A stretch of DNA of 64,000 nucleotides from Burkholderia aenigmatica (GTDB lineage: Bacteria; Pseudomonadota; Gammaproteobacteria; Burkholderiales; Burkholderiaceae): positions 79,456-143,455 of the forward strand of contig NZ_CABVQC010000014.1 in assembly GCF_902499175.1 (NCBI RefSeq), in the 5' to 3' direction. Shown here piece by piece: positions 28,573-38,131 of this stretch. A program made the translations under genes and the position numbers. The notes under the pieces are model-generated. The model worked only from the letters and a program-made list of their open reading frames with translations, ran no database searches and was not told where the DNA came from. Position 1 is the stretch's first letter. Each line of letters starts with the position of its first letter.

Positions 28573-29462
28573 TGCTGGCCTCCTGCTGCGACGGCGGTGA
28601 CGGTGGCGGGCGCGGGACCGCTCGCGCCCTTGCTCGTGCGGCGCTGCAGATACCACTGCAGCGTGTTGATCAGCAGCAGCATCAGGAACGACACGACGAG
28701 CATCACGACCGCGAGCGCGGTCGCGCCCGCGTAGTCGTACTGCTCGAGCTTCGTGATGATGAGCAGCGACGTGATCTCGGATTTCATCGGCACGTTGCCG
28801 GCGATGAAGATCACCGAGCCGTATTCGCCGAGCGCGCGCGCGAACGCCAGTGCGAACCCGGTGAGGAGCGCCGGCAGCACCGCCGGCAGCACGACGCGGC
28901 GGAACGTCAGCCAGCGCGACGCGCCGAGGCACGCGGCGGCCTCTTCCTGCTCGCGCTCGAAATCCTCGAGCACCGGCTGCACCGTGCGCACGACGAACGG
29001 CAGCCCGATGAAGGTCAGCGCGACCAGCACGCCGGCCGGTGTGAACGCGATCTTGATGCCGAGTGGTGCGAGATACTGACCGACCCAGCCGTTGGTCGCA
29101 TAGACGGCCGCGAGCGAAATGCCGGCGACCGACGTCGGCAGCGCGAACGGCAGGTCGACGATCGCATCGACGAGGCGCTTGAACGGGAACGTGTAGCGCA
29201 CGAGCACCCACGCGACGAGGAAGCCGAACACGGCGTTGATCAGCGCGCCGCCGAGGGCGGACAAGAACGTCAGCCGGTACGACGCGAGCACGCGCGGCGA
29301 CGTGACGGCGGTGACGAACTGGTCCCACGACAGCGTCGCGGTCTTCAGGAACGTGGCGGCGAGCGGAATCAGCACCACGAGGCTCAAATAGGCCACCGTG
29401 ATGCCTAGCGTCACGCCGAAACCGGGCAGCGCGCTCGGCTTGCGAAAGGTGTACGTCGTCAT
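28569..29462 (-). CDS. cysT: Sulfate ABC transporter permease CysT
   Basis: Permease of 297 residues (CysT/CysU) with about six membrane helices. The start reads [21 protein letters not shown], and the EAA-type loop is [26 protein letters not shown]. It forms the inner-membrane channel for sulfate/thiosulfate with CysW. The gene lies 122 bases downstream of sbp. Confidence 0.93.
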   Translation of the reverse strand: MTTYTFRKPSALPGFGVTLGITVAYLSLVVLIPLAATFLKTATLSWDQFVTAVTSPRVLASYRLTFLSALGGALINAVFGFLVAWVLVRYTFPFKRLVDAIVDLPFALPTSVAGISLAAVYATNGWVGQYLAPLGIKIAFTPAGVLVALTFIGLPFVVRTVQPVLEDFEREQEEAAACLGASRWLTFRRVVLPAVLPALLTGFALAFARALGEYGSVIFIAGNVPMKSEITSLLIITKLEQYDYAGATALAVVMLVVSFLMLLLINTLQWYLQRRTSKGASGPAPATVTAVAAGGQQ

Positions 29463-29584
29463 CGGATGCTCTTGCTGGGTCGTTGCTGCTCACGGGTCCG
29501 ACGCAAACGCCGGCGCGATGCATTGCGCCGGCGGGCCGTCGGGGATGCGGCGCGCTGTCGTGGCGCACCGCTGTCGTTATGGCG

Positions 29585-30622
29585 TTACTGCGGCTTGTAG
29601 ATCGAGTCGAACACGCCGCCGTCCGCGAAATGCGTCTTCTGCGCATTCGTCCAGCCGCCGAAGGTATCGTCGACCGTGTACAGCTTCAGCTTCGGGAACT
29701 GCTTCGTCAGCTCCGCCGCCACGTTTTTCGAACGCGGCCGGTAGTAGTTGCGCGCCGCGATCTCCTGGCCCTGCGGGCTATACAGGAAGTTCAGGTACGC
29801 CTCGGCCAGCTTGCGCGTTCCCTTCTTGTCGACCACCTTGTCGACCACCGCGACGGGCGGTTCGGCCAGGATGCTCACCGACGGCACGACGATCTCGAAC
29901 TTGTCGGTACCGAACTCCTTGACCGACAGGAACGCCTCGTTCTCCCATGCGATCAGCACGTCGCCGATCCCGCGCTGCACGAAGCTCGTGGTCGCGCCGC
30001 GCGCGCCCGAATCGAGCACGCCCGCGTTCTTGTAGAGCTTCGTGACGAATTCCTTCGCCGTCTGCTCGTTACCGCCCGGCTTGTGCAGTGCGTACGCCCA
30101 GGCAGCCAGGTAGTTCCAGCGCGCGCCGCCGGACGTCTTCGGATTCGGCGTGACGATCGAGATACCCGGCTTGGTCAGGTCGTCCCAGTCCTTGATCCCC
30201 TTCGGATTGCCCTTGCGCACCAGGAACACGATCGTCGACGTATACGGCGACGCGTTGTCGGGCAGGCGTTTCTGCCAGTCCTTGTTGACGAGCCCCTTGT
30301 TCGCGAGCGCGTCGATGTCGTACGCCAGCGCCAGCGTGACGACGTCGGCCTGCAGGCCGTCGAGCACCGAGCGCGCCTGCGCGCCCGAACCGCCGTGCGA
30401 CTGCTTGAAGTTGACCGTCTCGCCCGTCTTGGCCTTCCACTCCTTGCCGAACGCCTGGTTGAAGTCCTGATACAGCTCGCGCGTCGGGTCGTACGACACG
30501 TTCAGGAAAGTCGTATCGGCCTGCGCATGCGTCGCGACGCCCAGCGCCGCCGCCGCGCCCAGCGCGAGTGTTGCGATCAGGCGGCCCACTCCGCCCACCA
30601 GCCCCGTATTGCGCTTGCCCAT
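29585..30622 (-). CDS. sbp: Sulfate-binding periplasmic protein
   Basis: Sulfate-binding protein of 345 residues. The signal peptide ends THAQA/DT (about residues 35-36). The mature N-terminus [16 protein letters not shown] and the [14 protein letters not shown] segment, which shapes the anion site, are diagnostic of Sbp/CysP. It delivers sulfate to CysTWA. It is the first gene of the sbp-cysT-cysW-cysA-cysB unit. Confidence 0.93.
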   Translation of the reverse strand: MGKRNTGLVGGVGRLIATLALGAAAALGVATHAQADTTFLNVSYDPTRELYQDFNQAFGKEWKAKTGETVNFKQSHGGSGAQARSVLDGLQADVVTLALAYDIDALANKGLVNKDWQKRLPDNASPYTSTIVFLVRKGNPKGIKDWDDLTKPGISIVTPNPKTSGGARWNYLAAWAYALHKPGGNEQTAKEFVTKLYKNAGVLDSGARGATTSFVQRGIGDVLIAWENEAFLSVKEFGTDKFEIVVPSVSILAEPPVAVVDKVVDKKGTRKLAEAYLNFLYSPQGQEIAARNYYRPRSKNVAAELTKQFPKLKLYTVDDTFGGWTNAQKTHFADGGVFDSIYKPQ

Positions 30623-30843
30623 CCTTGGTTCTCCAGTGTTGTCGGTATTGCGATGTCGGGCCAGTCTAACGAACGGGTTACATGATTAAAAATAATCGTT
30701 CCTCATTTTTTAATACTCAAAAGTGCTAACGCAGACGGGATGGACGGTTGCGGCAGATGAACCGGCGTCCGGACGTCGCGAAATCACGCCGGAACCGGCG
30801 TGATCGCGTCGAACCTCACGTAACACTTGAAATTCGCGAACTA
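30623..30843. promoter_or_regulatory. Divergent sbp / lexA control region
   Basis: Contains an AT-rich block (about 30682-30725, with AAAAATAATCGTTCCTCATT) upstream of sbp, where CysB-type activators usually bind near the -35 region. I see no unambiguous -10/-35 pair for sbp. Confidence 0.45.
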
Positions 30844-30859
30844 CTGTATAAAAATACAG
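30844..30859. promoter_or_regulatory. SOS box 1 (LexA operator)
   Basis: CTGT-ATAAAAAT-ACAG, a perfect match to the CTGT-N8-ACAG LexA consensus, centred about 35 bases before the lexA ATG. Confidence 0.93.
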
Positions 30860-30863
30860 CTCA

Positions 30864-30879
30864 CTGTCTATCCATACAG
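30864..30879. promoter_or_regulatory. SOS box 2 (LexA operator)
   Basis: CTGT-CTATCCAT-ACAG, a second perfect consensus site exactly 20 bp from the first, so that two LexA dimers can bind on nearly the same helix face. It ends seven bases before the lexA ATG. Confidence 0.93.
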
Positions 30880-30886
30880 TTCAGCC

Positions 30887-31534
30887 ATGACCAAACTCAC
30901 CGCCCGTCAGCAGCAAGTGTTCGACTTGATCCGCCGCGCGATCGAGCGCTCCGGATTCCCGCCCACCCGTGCCGAGATCGCGGCCGAGCTGGGCTTCAGC
31001 TCGCCGAACGCGGCCGAGGAGCACCTGCGCGCGCTGGCCCGCAAAGGCGTGATCGAGCTGGCCGCCGGTGCGTCGCGCGGCATCCGCCTGCTCGGCATCG
31101 ACGACGCCCCGCACCAGTTCACGCTGCCGCACGCCGGCCTGATGCAGCTGTCGCTGCCGCTCGTCGGCCGCGTCGCGGCCGGTAGCCCGATCCTCGCGCA
31201 GGAGCACATCTCGCAGCATTACGCGTGCGATCCCGCGCTGTTCTCCAGCAAGCCCGACTACCTGCTGAAAGTGCGCGGCCTGTCGATGCGCGACGCCGGC
31301 ATCCTCGACGGCGACCTCCTCGCCGTGCAGAAGCGCACGGAAGCGAAGGACGGCCAGATCATCGTCGCGCGTCTCGGCGACGACGTCACGGTCAAGCGCC
31401 TGATGCGCCGGCCGGGCGGTCTCGAGCTGATCGCGGAGAACCCGGATTACGAAAACATCTTCGTCAAGGCCGGCAGCGCGGAATTCGCGCTGGAAGGCAT
31501 CGCCGTCGGGCTGATCCGCTCGGGCGAACTCTGA
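30887..31534 (+). CDS. lexA: LexA repressor
   Basis: SOS repressor and autopeptidase of 215 residues. The N-terminal winged helix ([33 protein letters not shown]) precedes the cleavage region VAAG, with the scissile bond Ala98-Gly99. The catalytic dyad is Ser133 (GLSMRDAG) and Lys170 (VTVKRL). RecA filaments stimulate self-cleavage after DNA damage. Two SOS boxes lie just upstream, so the gene is autoregulated. The ATG at 30887 has only a poor ribosome-binding sequence because SOS box 2 occupies the space. Two uncharacterised genes follow in the same direction with 26- and 27-base gaps. Confidence 0.97.
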   Translation: MTKLTARQQQVFDLIRRAIERSGFPPTRAEIAAELGFSSPNAAEEHLRALARKGVIELAAGASRGIRLLGIDDAPHQFTLPHAGLMQLSLPLVGRVAAGSPILAQEHISQHYACDPALFSSKPDYLLKVRGLSMRDAGILDGDLLAVQKRTEAKDGQIIVARLGDDVTVKRLMRRPGGLELIAENPDYENIFVKAGSAEFALEGIAVGLIRSGEL

Positions 31535-31560
31535 CATTCCGTCTCGCTGAGGAGAACATC

Positions 31561-31896
31561 ATGGAACGCCTTTCCCGTCTGCTGCCTTTCCGTCAATTCG
31601 GTCGCCTGCGTCACCTGCGCGGCCGCACGCCCTGCGCACCGCTGTCCGCGGCGGCGCCTGTGCAAGAAGAAGTCGCAGTCGAACGGCAGGCGTCCCTGCT
31701 GCCGTCGGCGCTCCCCGCTTTCGCGCGGGTATCGCTGAACGCCGGCCTGAATCACGCAGAACCCGCACGCCGCGCACCGGTGCGCGTCTATCACGGCCGT
31801 TCGCGCCTGATCATGGTCGGCACGATCGATGCCGTGTGCCGGATGATCGATCGCTGCATCGCAGAGGAACGATCGGCCACGCCAGGCGGTCTCTGA
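31561..31896 (+). CDS. Uncharacterised small protein in the lexA operon
   Basis: 111-residue protein I do not recognise. The start at 31561 is preceded by a strong GAGGAGA. The N-terminal half is basic and Pro/Ala-rich; the C-terminal third, VRVYHGRSRLIMVGTIDAVCRMIDRCIAEE, looks like a folded helical unit and carries two cysteines. It lies 26 bases after lexA with no terminator between, so it should be SOS-induced. Genes placed directly after lexA in other bacteria often encode division inhibitors or repair factors, but nothing in this sequence proves either. Confidence 0.75.
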   Translation: MERLSRLLPFRQFGRLRHLRGRTPCAPLSAAAPVQEEVAVERQASLLPSALPAFARVSLNAGLNHAEPARRAPVRVYHGRSRLIMVGTIDAVCRMIDRCIAEERSATPGGL

Positions 31897-31923
31897 TTGC
31901 GGAATCCCCGCACCGGAGGCAAC

Positions 31924-32643
31924 GTGACCGGATCGTCGAGCCGCGCCTGGCGGCTCAAGCCCCTGCTGATCGTCGTGCTGGCCGTCGCCATCATTGCGGC
32001 GATCGGCTATGCCTACGCGTCGCCGTACGTCGCGCTCGGTCGCCTGAAATCGGCGATCGATGCGCGCGATGCGCAGGCCATCAGTGAATATGTCGATTTT
32101 CCGTCGCTGCGCATCAGCCTGAAGCAGCAGGTCACGGAAGAGTTGATGCGCCGGATCGACGCGGTGAAGAAGAACAATCCGTTTGCGGTGATCGGCGCGC
32201 TGATCGGGTCTGCGCTGATCGGCCCGCTGGTCGATGCGTACGCGACCCCGGAGGGCGTGGCCGCGCTGATGAGCGGGTTGCCGCCGCGTGGCAATCCGGG
32301 TGAGCGTCCACCGGAATGGTCGAATCTGCCGCCAGGCGGCAATGCACCGGGCAATGCGCCGACCGCACCATCGGCCAATCCGGCACCGGCGAGCGCTGCG
32401 ACTCCGGGCAGCAACGTAGCCGCTACGGCTGCGTCATCGCAACCACCCGCCGCTGCCGCACCGGCCAGCCCGGCCGATGCAACGCATTCGCCGCACCAGC
32501 AGCAAACCAGCGCCGGCTACCGGAATATCGACGAATTCGTCGTGACCTACCAGCGCAGTGCCGACGGCACGCGCTACGCGGCGATATTCCACCGCTTCGG
32601 CCTGTTCTCGTGGAAGTTGTCGGCGATCGACCTGCACGCTTGA
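31924..32643 (+). CDS. DUF2939 family membrane-anchored protein
   Basis: 239-residue protein with a single N-terminal membrane anchor (PLLIVVLAVAIIAAIGYAYAS, about residues 10-30) and a periplasmic domain starting SPYVALGRLKSAIDARDAQAISEYVDFPSLRISLKQQV-type sequence, the DUF2939 pattern. A low-complexity Ala/Pro/Ser linker (about 125-185) separates this from a C-terminal piece. The GTG at 31924 has GGAGG seven bases upstream and is the best start; no ATG fits. It is the third gene after lexA, so it may be co-transcribed in the SOS response. Function unknown. Confidence 0.8.
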   Translation: MTGSSSRAWRLKPLLIVVLAVAIIAAIGYAYASPYVALGRLKSAIDARDAQAISEYVDFPSLRISLKQQVTEELMRRIDAVKKNNPFAVIGALIGSALIGPLVDAYATPEGVAALMSGLPPRGNPGERPPEWSNLPPGGNAPGNAPTAPSANPAPASAATPGSNVAATAASSQPPAAAAPASPADATHSPHQQQTSAGYRNIDEFVVTYQRSADGTRYAAIFHRFGLFSWKLSAIDLHA

Positions 32644-32672
32644 CCGGTCTTGGCTGGCCACTGCCGACGCCC

Positions 32673-32721
32673 GCGCCACTGACGTGGCGCGACCCCTGAC
32701 CGGCGCGGTTCGCCGGTCAGG
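32673..32721. terminator. Tandem hairpins between lexA operon and usp gene
   Basis: Two stems: GCGCCAC/GTGGCGC (32673-32690) and the stronger perfect 11-bp CCTGACCGGCG/CGCCGGTCAGG (32695-32721, 5-base loop). They separate convergent genes; T-runs are weak on both sides. Confidence 0.65.
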
Positions 32722-32740
32722 CAGTCATCGAATCATTGGA

Positions 32741-33238
32741 TCATTTGCCGTTCGCCGTGGCCGCTTCACGCTCGCGCGCGATTTCGGCCTTCTGCTCCTG
32801 CGCCGACGAACACGCAACCAGAATGCTGCAGTTCACGCGATCGAGCAGTTGCGTGTTGCCCGACCCCATCCACCATCTCGACAGCCCGCTGCGGCACCGA
32901 TGGCCGACCACAACCAGGTCGGCCTGCAGTTCCGTCGCGAGATTCGCGATTTCGTCGATCGGATAGCCGAACGCGAAATGGCCTTCGGCCTGCACGCCGC
33001 GCTCGCGCAGCCAGTTCACCCCTTCCTGCAGGATTTCACGCGCGGTTTCCTCGAACCGGCCGCACGCGACGTCGGTCAGCAAACCCGCGCTCTGTGCAAT
33101 GCTCGAGCGCATGTCGACGACCGACAGCAAATGCGTCTCGGCCTTCAGGTCCATCGCGAGATTGGCGCCGCAGCGCAATGCCTTGCGTCCTTCGAGCGTG
33201 CCGTCGTAACACAGCAGAATCTTGTTGTAGCTAGCCAT
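32741..33238 (-). CDS. Universal stress protein (UspA family)
   Basis: Single-domain universal stress protein of 165 residues. It starts YNKILLCYDGTLEGRKAL, with the conserved Asp of the nucleotide site, and near the C-terminus has the ATP-binding loop GHRCRSGLSRWWMGS, a G-2x-G-9x-G(S) variant. Cytoplasmic; members bind ATP and help survival under starvation or redox stress. The gene is monocistronic with a 330-base region upstream. Confidence 0.9.
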   Translation of the reverse strand: MASYNKILLCYDGTLEGRKALRCGANLAMDLKAETHLLSVVDMRSSIAQSAGLLTDVACGRFEETAREILQEGVNWLRERGVQAEGHFAFGYPIDEIANLATELQADLVVVGHRCRSGLSRWWMGSGNTQLLDRVNCSILVACSSAQEQKAEIAREREAATANGK

Positions 33239-33569
33239 GAAACCTCCCTATCGCAACAACGAGCCTACGCATTCATCATGGTGCGCCGCAATTCAGGACG
33301 CAAGGGATGGAAAACGCTGATTCGCCCCGCTCGGCGCGTGCGCGATGATGCGGTGCACGATCGGTGCGCGCATGCATCGCACCGTGCAGGCATGCCCTGA
33401 AGAGACGCAGCCGATGCACTAGAATGGCCCGTTCGTACTCCAGCGGGCCATCAGGCGCCGGCATCGTGCGCTTCGGTCATGCCCGTGTGACACGCAATCG
33501 TCCGATCGGTTCGCCAACCGGCCACGCATCGGACAGCGGAACGCTTCCGCGCCCGCTTACAACGACAAC
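33239..33569. other. Intergenic region between usp and nodI
   Basis: Divergent promoter space for the usp gene and nodI. No gene, hairpin or operator was recognised. Confidence 0.5.
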
Positions 33570-34490
33570 ATGCCCATGTCCGTTGCACCGATCGATTTCC
33601 GGAACGTCGAAAAGCGCTATGGCGACAAGCTCGTCGTCAACGGCCTGTCCTTCACGGTACAGGCCGGCGAATGCTACGGCCTGCTCGGGCCGAACGGCGC
33701 CGGCAAGACCACCACGCTGAAAATGCTGCTCGGTCTCACGCATCCCGATGCGGGCACCATTTCGCTCTGCGGCGAACCGGTTCCATCACGCGCGCGGCAT
33801 GCGCGCCAGCGCGTCGGGGTCGTCCCGCAGTTCGACAATCTCGACCCCGACTTCACCGTGCGCGAGAACCTGCTCGTGTTCAGCCGCTATTTCGGCATGT
33901 CCGCGCAGGCTGCGCGCGCGCTCGTGAAGCCGCTGCTCGAATTCGCGAAGCTCGAGAGCAAGGCCGATGCGAAGGTCGGCGAGCTGTCGGGCGGCATGAA
34001 GCGCCGTCTGACGCTCGCCCGCGCGCTCGTCAACGATCCCGATGTGCTGGTGCTCGACGAGCCGACGACGGGCCTCGACCCGCAGGCACGTCACCTCATG
34101 TGGGAACGCCTGCGCTCGCTGCTCGCACGCGGCAAGACGATCCTGATCACCACGCACTTCATGGAAGAAGCCGAACGCCTGTGCGACCGCCTGTGCGTGA
34201 TCGAGGAAGGCCGCAAGATCGCCGAAGGCGCGCCGCACGCGCTGATCGAATCGGAAATCGGCTGCGACGTGATCGAGATCTACGGGCCCGATCCGGCCAC
34301 GTTGCGCGACGAGCTGTCGGCGTTCGCGAAGCACACCGAGATCAGCGGCGAGACGCTGTTTTGCTACGTGAGCGACCCGGAACCGCTCAGTGCGCGGCTC
34401 AAGGGTCGCCCGGGGTTGCGCTATCTGCATCGCCCGGCCAATCTTGAAGATGTGTTCCTGCGGCTCACTGGCCGCGAAATGCAGGACTGA
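33570..34490 (+). CDS. nodI: ABC-2 type exporter ATP-binding protein (NodI family)
   Basis: ABC ATPase of 306 residues. Walker A is [16 protein letters not shown], the Q-loop [18 protein letters not shown], the signature [15 protein letters not shown], and Walker [17 protein letters not shown]. The NodI-specific C-terminus ([22 protein letters not shown]) is clear. With NodJ it forms an exporter. In rhizobia the pair exports lipochitin oligosaccharides; non-symbiotic Burkholderia carry it too and its substrate there is unknown. The start may be the ATG at 33570 or the one two codons later. Confidence 0.9.
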   Translation: MPMSVAPIDFRNVEKRYGDKLVVNGLSFTVQAGECYGLLGPNGAGKTTTLKMLLGLTHPDAGTISLCGEPVPSRARHARQRVGVVPQFDNLDPDFTVRENLLVFSRYFGMSAQAARALVKPLLEFAKLESKADAKVGELSGGMKRRLTLARALVNDPDVLVLDEPTTGLDPQARHLMWERLRSLLARGKTILITTHFMEEAERLCDRLCVIEEGRKIAEGAPHALIESEIGCDVIEIYGPDPATLRDELSAFAKHTEISGETLFCYVSDPEPLSARLKGRPGLRYLHRPANLEDVFLRLTGREMQD

Positions 34491-34496
34491 TCGATC

Positions 34497-35330
34497 ATGG
34501 ACGTCCGCAACTATTCCACCGCCGCACCGTCGGCACCGCCGCGCGTGTCACGCTTCGCGATCGCGATGCCCGCCAACGCGACCAACTGGATCGCCGTCTG
34601 GCGGCGCAACTATCTCGTCTGGCGCAAGCTCGCGCTCGCGTCGATGTTCGGCAATCTTGCCGATCCGATGATCTATCTGTTCGGGTTGGGGTTCGGGCTC
34701 GGGCTGATGCTCGGCCATGTCGACGGCGTGTCGTATATCGCGTTCCTCGCGGCCGGCACGGTCGGGTCGAGCGTGATGATGTCCGCGAGCTTCGAGTCGA
34801 TGTATTCAGGCTTCTCGCGGATGCACGTGCAGCGCACGTGGGAAGCGATCATGCATACGCCGATCGCGCTCGGCGACATCGTGCTCGGCGAGATCGTCTG
34901 GGGGGCCAGCAAGGCGATGCTGTCGGGGGCCGCGATCATGCTCGTCGCGGGGGCGCTCGGCTATGCGCAGTTTCCGTCGATGCTCGCGGCGCTGCCCGTG
35001 ATCGCGCTCGCGGGCCTCGCGTTTGCAAGCATCGCGATGATCGTCACGGCGCTCGCGCCGTCCTACGATTTCTTCATGTTTTATCAGACGCTCGTGCTGA
35101 CGCCGATGCTGCTGCTGTCGGGCGTGTTCTTCCCGACCACGCAGTTGCCGCCGATCGCCCAGCACGCTGCGCAGGCGCTGCCGCTCGCGAACGCGGTCGA
35201 GCTGATCCGGCCCGCGATGCTCGGCCGGCCGGCGACCGACGTCGCGCTGCATGTCGCGGTGCTCGCCGGCTACGCGGTCGGCGGATTCCTGCTGTCCGCG
35301 TGGCTGTTCCGGCGGCGGATGATGCGCTGA
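34497..35330 (+). CDS. nodJ: ABC-2 type exporter permease (NodJ family)
   Basis: Integral membrane permease of 277 residues with six predicted helices. Family motifs include [28 protein letters not shown] and [23 protein letters not shown]. It starts six bases after nodI and so is the membrane partner of that ATPase. No nod genes or other glycolipid biosynthesis genes are nearby. A small GGCCGG/CCGGCC hairpin follows the stop codon. Confidence 0.9.
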   Translation: MDVRNYSTAAPSAPPRVSRFAIAMPANATNWIAVWRRNYLVWRKLALASMFGNLADPMIYLFGLGFGLGLMLGHVDGVSYIAFLAAGTVGSSVMMSASFESMYSGFSRMHVQRTWEAIMHTPIALGDIVLGEIVWGASKAMLSGAAIMLVAGALGYAQFPSMLAALPVIALAGLAFASIAMIVTALAPSYDFFMFYQTLVLTPMLLLSGVFFPTTQLPPIAQHAAQALPLANAVELIRPAMLGRPATDVALHVAVLAGYAVGGFLLSAWLFRRRMMR

Positions 35331-35360
35331 CGGCCGGCGCACCGGCCTCATGCGACGACG

Positions 35361-35783
35361 TCACTCGTCGTCATCGCTCCACGGAATCTCGACGTCGGTC
35401 AGGAACGCGACGGTCGCGAGCGGGCCACCTTCCTGGCGGCCGAGCTTGCCGTCGGCGCGATGCCATTCGACGCGGAACTGCGTGCCCGGATCGTCAGCAA
35501 CCAGATAGACCGAGCGCAGCTCTTCCTTGTCGGCTTCGTCCACCGGGCCGTCGAACGACACCAGCATCTTCTGCGGCCACAGGCCGTTGACCGGATCGTA
35601 AATGCGGTCGCCTTGCGGAATGTCGATGCTGGCGTCGACGCCGATCGTTGCGGAGGCCTCGATGATCATTGTGCCGAGTGCGTTCAGCACGGCAGTCGCC
35701 CGCGCGGAATTGGCCTGACGGATCGCGAGATCGCCGCGCGTCAGCGCCTTTTCGAGTCGAGGATGGATCTTCGGTTGGGTCAT
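35361..35783 (-). CDS. Conserved hypothetical protein
   Basis: 140-residue soluble protein I do not recognise. It has a basic helical N-terminal half (PRLEKALTRGDLAIRQANSARATAVLNALGTMIIEA-type region, about 8-45), then a beta-rich part with IPQGDRIYDPVNGLWPQKMLVSFDGP, and a very acidic C-terminus (EIPWSDDDE). No signal or membrane segment. It converges with nodJ and lies 101 bases after the permease gene on the same strand, so it may share that transcript or be independent. Confidence 0.7.
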   Translation of the reverse strand: MTQPKIHPRLEKALTRGDLAIRQANSARATAVLNALGTMIIEASATIGVDASIDIPQGDRIYDPVNGLWPQKMLVSFDGPVDEADKEELRSVYLVADDPGTQFRVEWHRADGKLGRQEGGPLATVAFLTDVEIPWSDDDE

Positions 35784-35884
35784 GCGTTTTCCTGTTTGCT
35801 TCTTGTAAATGGCGCCGCACACGTGAAACGGCGGCGCCGGATGAATATGACGATTGCGCCCGACAGGCGCGCCGCTTGTACGCG

Positions 35885-36943
35885 TCAGAACCCGAGCGCG
35901 ATCGCGAGCAGGCCGCTCGCGATCCCGAATACGACGACGAGGATCGCGACAATGGCCAGCATGTAAGGCTTGAACGAACGCGCGAGCATCGCGAGCGACG
36001 GCACGCTGATCGGCGGCAGCGTCATCAGCAGCGCGGCGGCCGGGCCGACGCCGATGCCGAGCGACAGCATCGCCTGGATGATCGGCACCTCGCCGGCCGT
36101 CGGGATCACGAACAGCATGCCTGCCACCGCGAATGCGACGATCCAGCCGAGATGATTGCCGATGTCCGGGCCGATATGAGGGAACAGCCATGCGCGCGCG
36201 GCGCCGAGCAGCAGCACGAGCACGATGTATTCGGGCACGAGCCGCACGGCCATGCGTGCGAGCAGCTTCACCCAGCGGACGAACGGATTGCCGGCCGCGG
36301 CCTGCTCGGCCGCCAGCGCGGCGAGCTGCGCATCGTCGATGCGGGTGTCTTCAGGACGTGCGATCCGGTTCAGCAGATAGCCGATCCCGAACACCATCGC
36401 GACGCCGAGCACGAGGCGCAGCGCGCTCCACTGCCAGCCGAGCACGAAGCCCATGAAGACCAGCGCCGCCGGGTTCAGCACCGTGTTGCCGAGCCAGAAC
36501 GCGACCGCGCCGCCCGGCGATGCATGGCGCGCACGCAGCCCCGCGACGACTGGCGCTGCGCAGCACGTGCACATCATGCCGGGCAGCGACAGCAGGCCGC
36601 CCGCGGCGACGCTGCCGAAGCCGGTGCGACCGAGCACGCGCGCGACCCAGTGCGCGGGCAGCAGCGCCTGCACGGCCGAGCCGAGCAGCAGGCCGAGCAC
36701 CATCGCCTGCCAGATCGCCTTGCCGTACGCCCACGCGTAGTCGAGCGCAGCCTTCAGCGACGGCTCGGGAGCGGCCGCCGACGTGCCCATCAGGATCGAC
36801 TGGCCGATCGAATGATGCTCGGCGGCAACGAACGCCTTGTTGTAGTACGGAAACCATTTCACGTAGAACAGACCCGCGACCGCGATCAGCAGGAAGGTCA
36901 TCCAGCCGAGGGCTGGACTGGGTTGGGTGCGGGTGGTCGTCAT
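35885..36943 (-). CDS. Permease of the YraQ/DUF318 family (ArsP-like)
   Basis: Polytopic membrane protein of 352 residues with about eight to ten helices in two similar halves. The first half contains LPGMMCTCCAAPVVAGLR (Cys125, Cys127, Cys128) followed by SPGGAVAFWLGNTVLNPAAL, the hallmark of the DUF318 permease family to which the methylarsenite exporter ArsP belongs. The second half mirrors it with IPTAGEVPIIQAML. Its ATG overlaps the stop of mnmH by four bases, so translation is coupled to tRNA selenouridine synthase. The cysteines may bind a thiophilic species; the substrate is unproven. Confidence 0.85.
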   Translation of the reverse strand: MTTTRTQPSPALGWMTFLLIAVAGLFYVKWFPYYNKAFVAAEHHSIGQSILMGTSAAAPEPSLKAALDYAWAYGKAIWQAMVLGLLLGSAVQALLPAHWVARVLGRTGFGSVAAGGLLSLPGMMCTCCAAPVVAGLRARHASPGGAVAFWLGNTVLNPAALVFMGFVLGWQWSALRLVLGVAMVFGIGYLLNRIARPEDTRIDDAQLAALAAEQAAAGNPFVRWVKLLARMAVRLVPEYIVLVLLLGAARAWLFPHIGPDIGNHLGWIVAFAVAGMLFVIPTAGEVPIIQAMLSLGIGVGPAAALLMTLPPISVPSLAMLARSFKPYMLAIVAILVVVFGIASGLLAIALGF

Positions 36944-38067
36944 CGTGTGGTCGTCGATTGGTCTGGGTCGGTTGCGGATGTCGCGCCTGCGGCAAGCGCG
37001 GCCGATGCGGGCAACCCGGCTTGTGCGAGTTCGGCCAGCAGCGCACGCGCCTGTTCGTGCACGTCGGCGGCATTGGGCCGGAACGTGAACGTCAGCGCCC
37101 GGTTCGGCTTGTTATACGTCGCGCGGTAGGTCCGTGCGTAGGCGGGATCGTAGTGCTTGTCGATCAGCTCGGTGAACAGGTCGGCGCGCGCGCCTGCATC
37201 GATCAGCGCCTTCCAATGCGTCACCTGTTCGCGGCTATGCAGGCCGATCAGCCGATGGAGCTGCGCCTTGAACGCGTCCGGTTCGTCGAACAGGTGCGCG
37301 TAATCGTCGAGAAGGAACGCAATGCGCTCGTCGTGCGCCGCGTCGACATGCACCCACGGCCCGGCGTGAAACGCGTCGATCAACGCGATCGGCAACTGCA
37401 CGAGCCCGATCCTGCGGCTTTCCGACTCGACGAATACCGGCCATTCGGGGTCGAAACGTCCAAGCGTTTCGACGAGCCCCGAATCGAACCCCTTCTGCGC
37501 CGGCTGCGGCTTGCCCGGCAGCGCGCCGAGCAGCGAGCCGCGATGGCACGCGAGCCCTTCGAGATCGAGCGTCTGCGCGCCCACGTCGCGCAGTGCGTTC
37601 AGCAGGCGCGTCTTGCCGCAGCCCGTATGGCCGACGAGCGCGATGTAGCGAAACCGCGTCGGCAGCGAGTCGAGCGTCGCGCACACCGACTGGCGGTACG
37701 CCTTGTAGCCGCCGTCGAGCTGGCGCGCCTTCCAGCCGATCAGGTTGAACCAGGTCGTCATCGAGCCCGAGCGCTTGCCGCCGCGCCAGCAGTAGATCAG
37801 CGGCCGCCAGTTGCGCGGACGGTCGGCGAACGTCGTATCGAGATGGCGCGCGATGTTGCGTGCGACGATCGCCGCGCCGACGCGCGTCGCCTCGTACGGC
37901 GACACCTGCCGGTACATCGTGCCGACGAGCACGCGCTCCTCGTTACTGAGGACAGGCGCGTTCAGCGCGCCGGGAATATGGTCCTCGGCGAACTCGAGCG
38001 GCGTGCGCACGTCGATGATCTCGTCGAACTCGCCGGCGCGATCGAGGGTGACAATCAGGTTCTTCAA
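36940..38067 (-). CDS. mnmH: tRNA 2-selenouridine synthase
   Basis: MnmH/SelU/YbbB of 375 residues. The N-terminal rhodanese domain carries the active Cys93 in YCWRGGKRSGS. The C-terminal half has a P-loop GHTGCGKT (about 146-153) that handles geranyl transfer. The enzyme geranylates 2-thiouridine at the tRNA wobble position and replaces sulfur by selenium using selenophosphate. Its partner selD is not in this window. The downstream permease gene overlaps by four bases. Confidence 0.92.
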   Translation of the reverse strand: MKNLIVTLDRAGEFDEIIDVRTPLEFAEDHIPGALNAPVLSNEERVLVGTMYRQVSPYEATRVGAAIVARNIARHLDTTFADRPRNWRPLIYCWRGGKRSGSMTTWFNLIGWKARQLDGGYKAYRQSVCATLDSLPTRFRYIALVGHTGCGKTRLLNALRDVGAQTLDLEGLACHRGSLLGALPGKPQPAQKGFDSGLVETLGRFDPEWPVFVESESRRIGLVQLPIALIDAFHAGPWVHVDAAHDERIAFLLDDYAHLFDEPDAFKAQLHRLIGLHSREQVTHWKALIDAGARADLFTELIDKHYDPAYARTYRATYNKPNRALTFTFRPNAADVHEQARALLAELAQAGLPASAALAAGATSATDPDQSTTTR

Positions 38068-38131
38068 TTTGGCGTCAAACAGGGGCGATGCGGCTCGATG
38101 AGCCGCATGGACAAGGAAGGCGGATTGACGA

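Noticed and set aside
27622..29646. CysW-CysT apparent fusion of 674 residues on the minus strand
   Set aside because: The N-terminal 358 residues are a wrong-frame reading of cysT; the real cysW starts at 28572 with an ATGA overlap.
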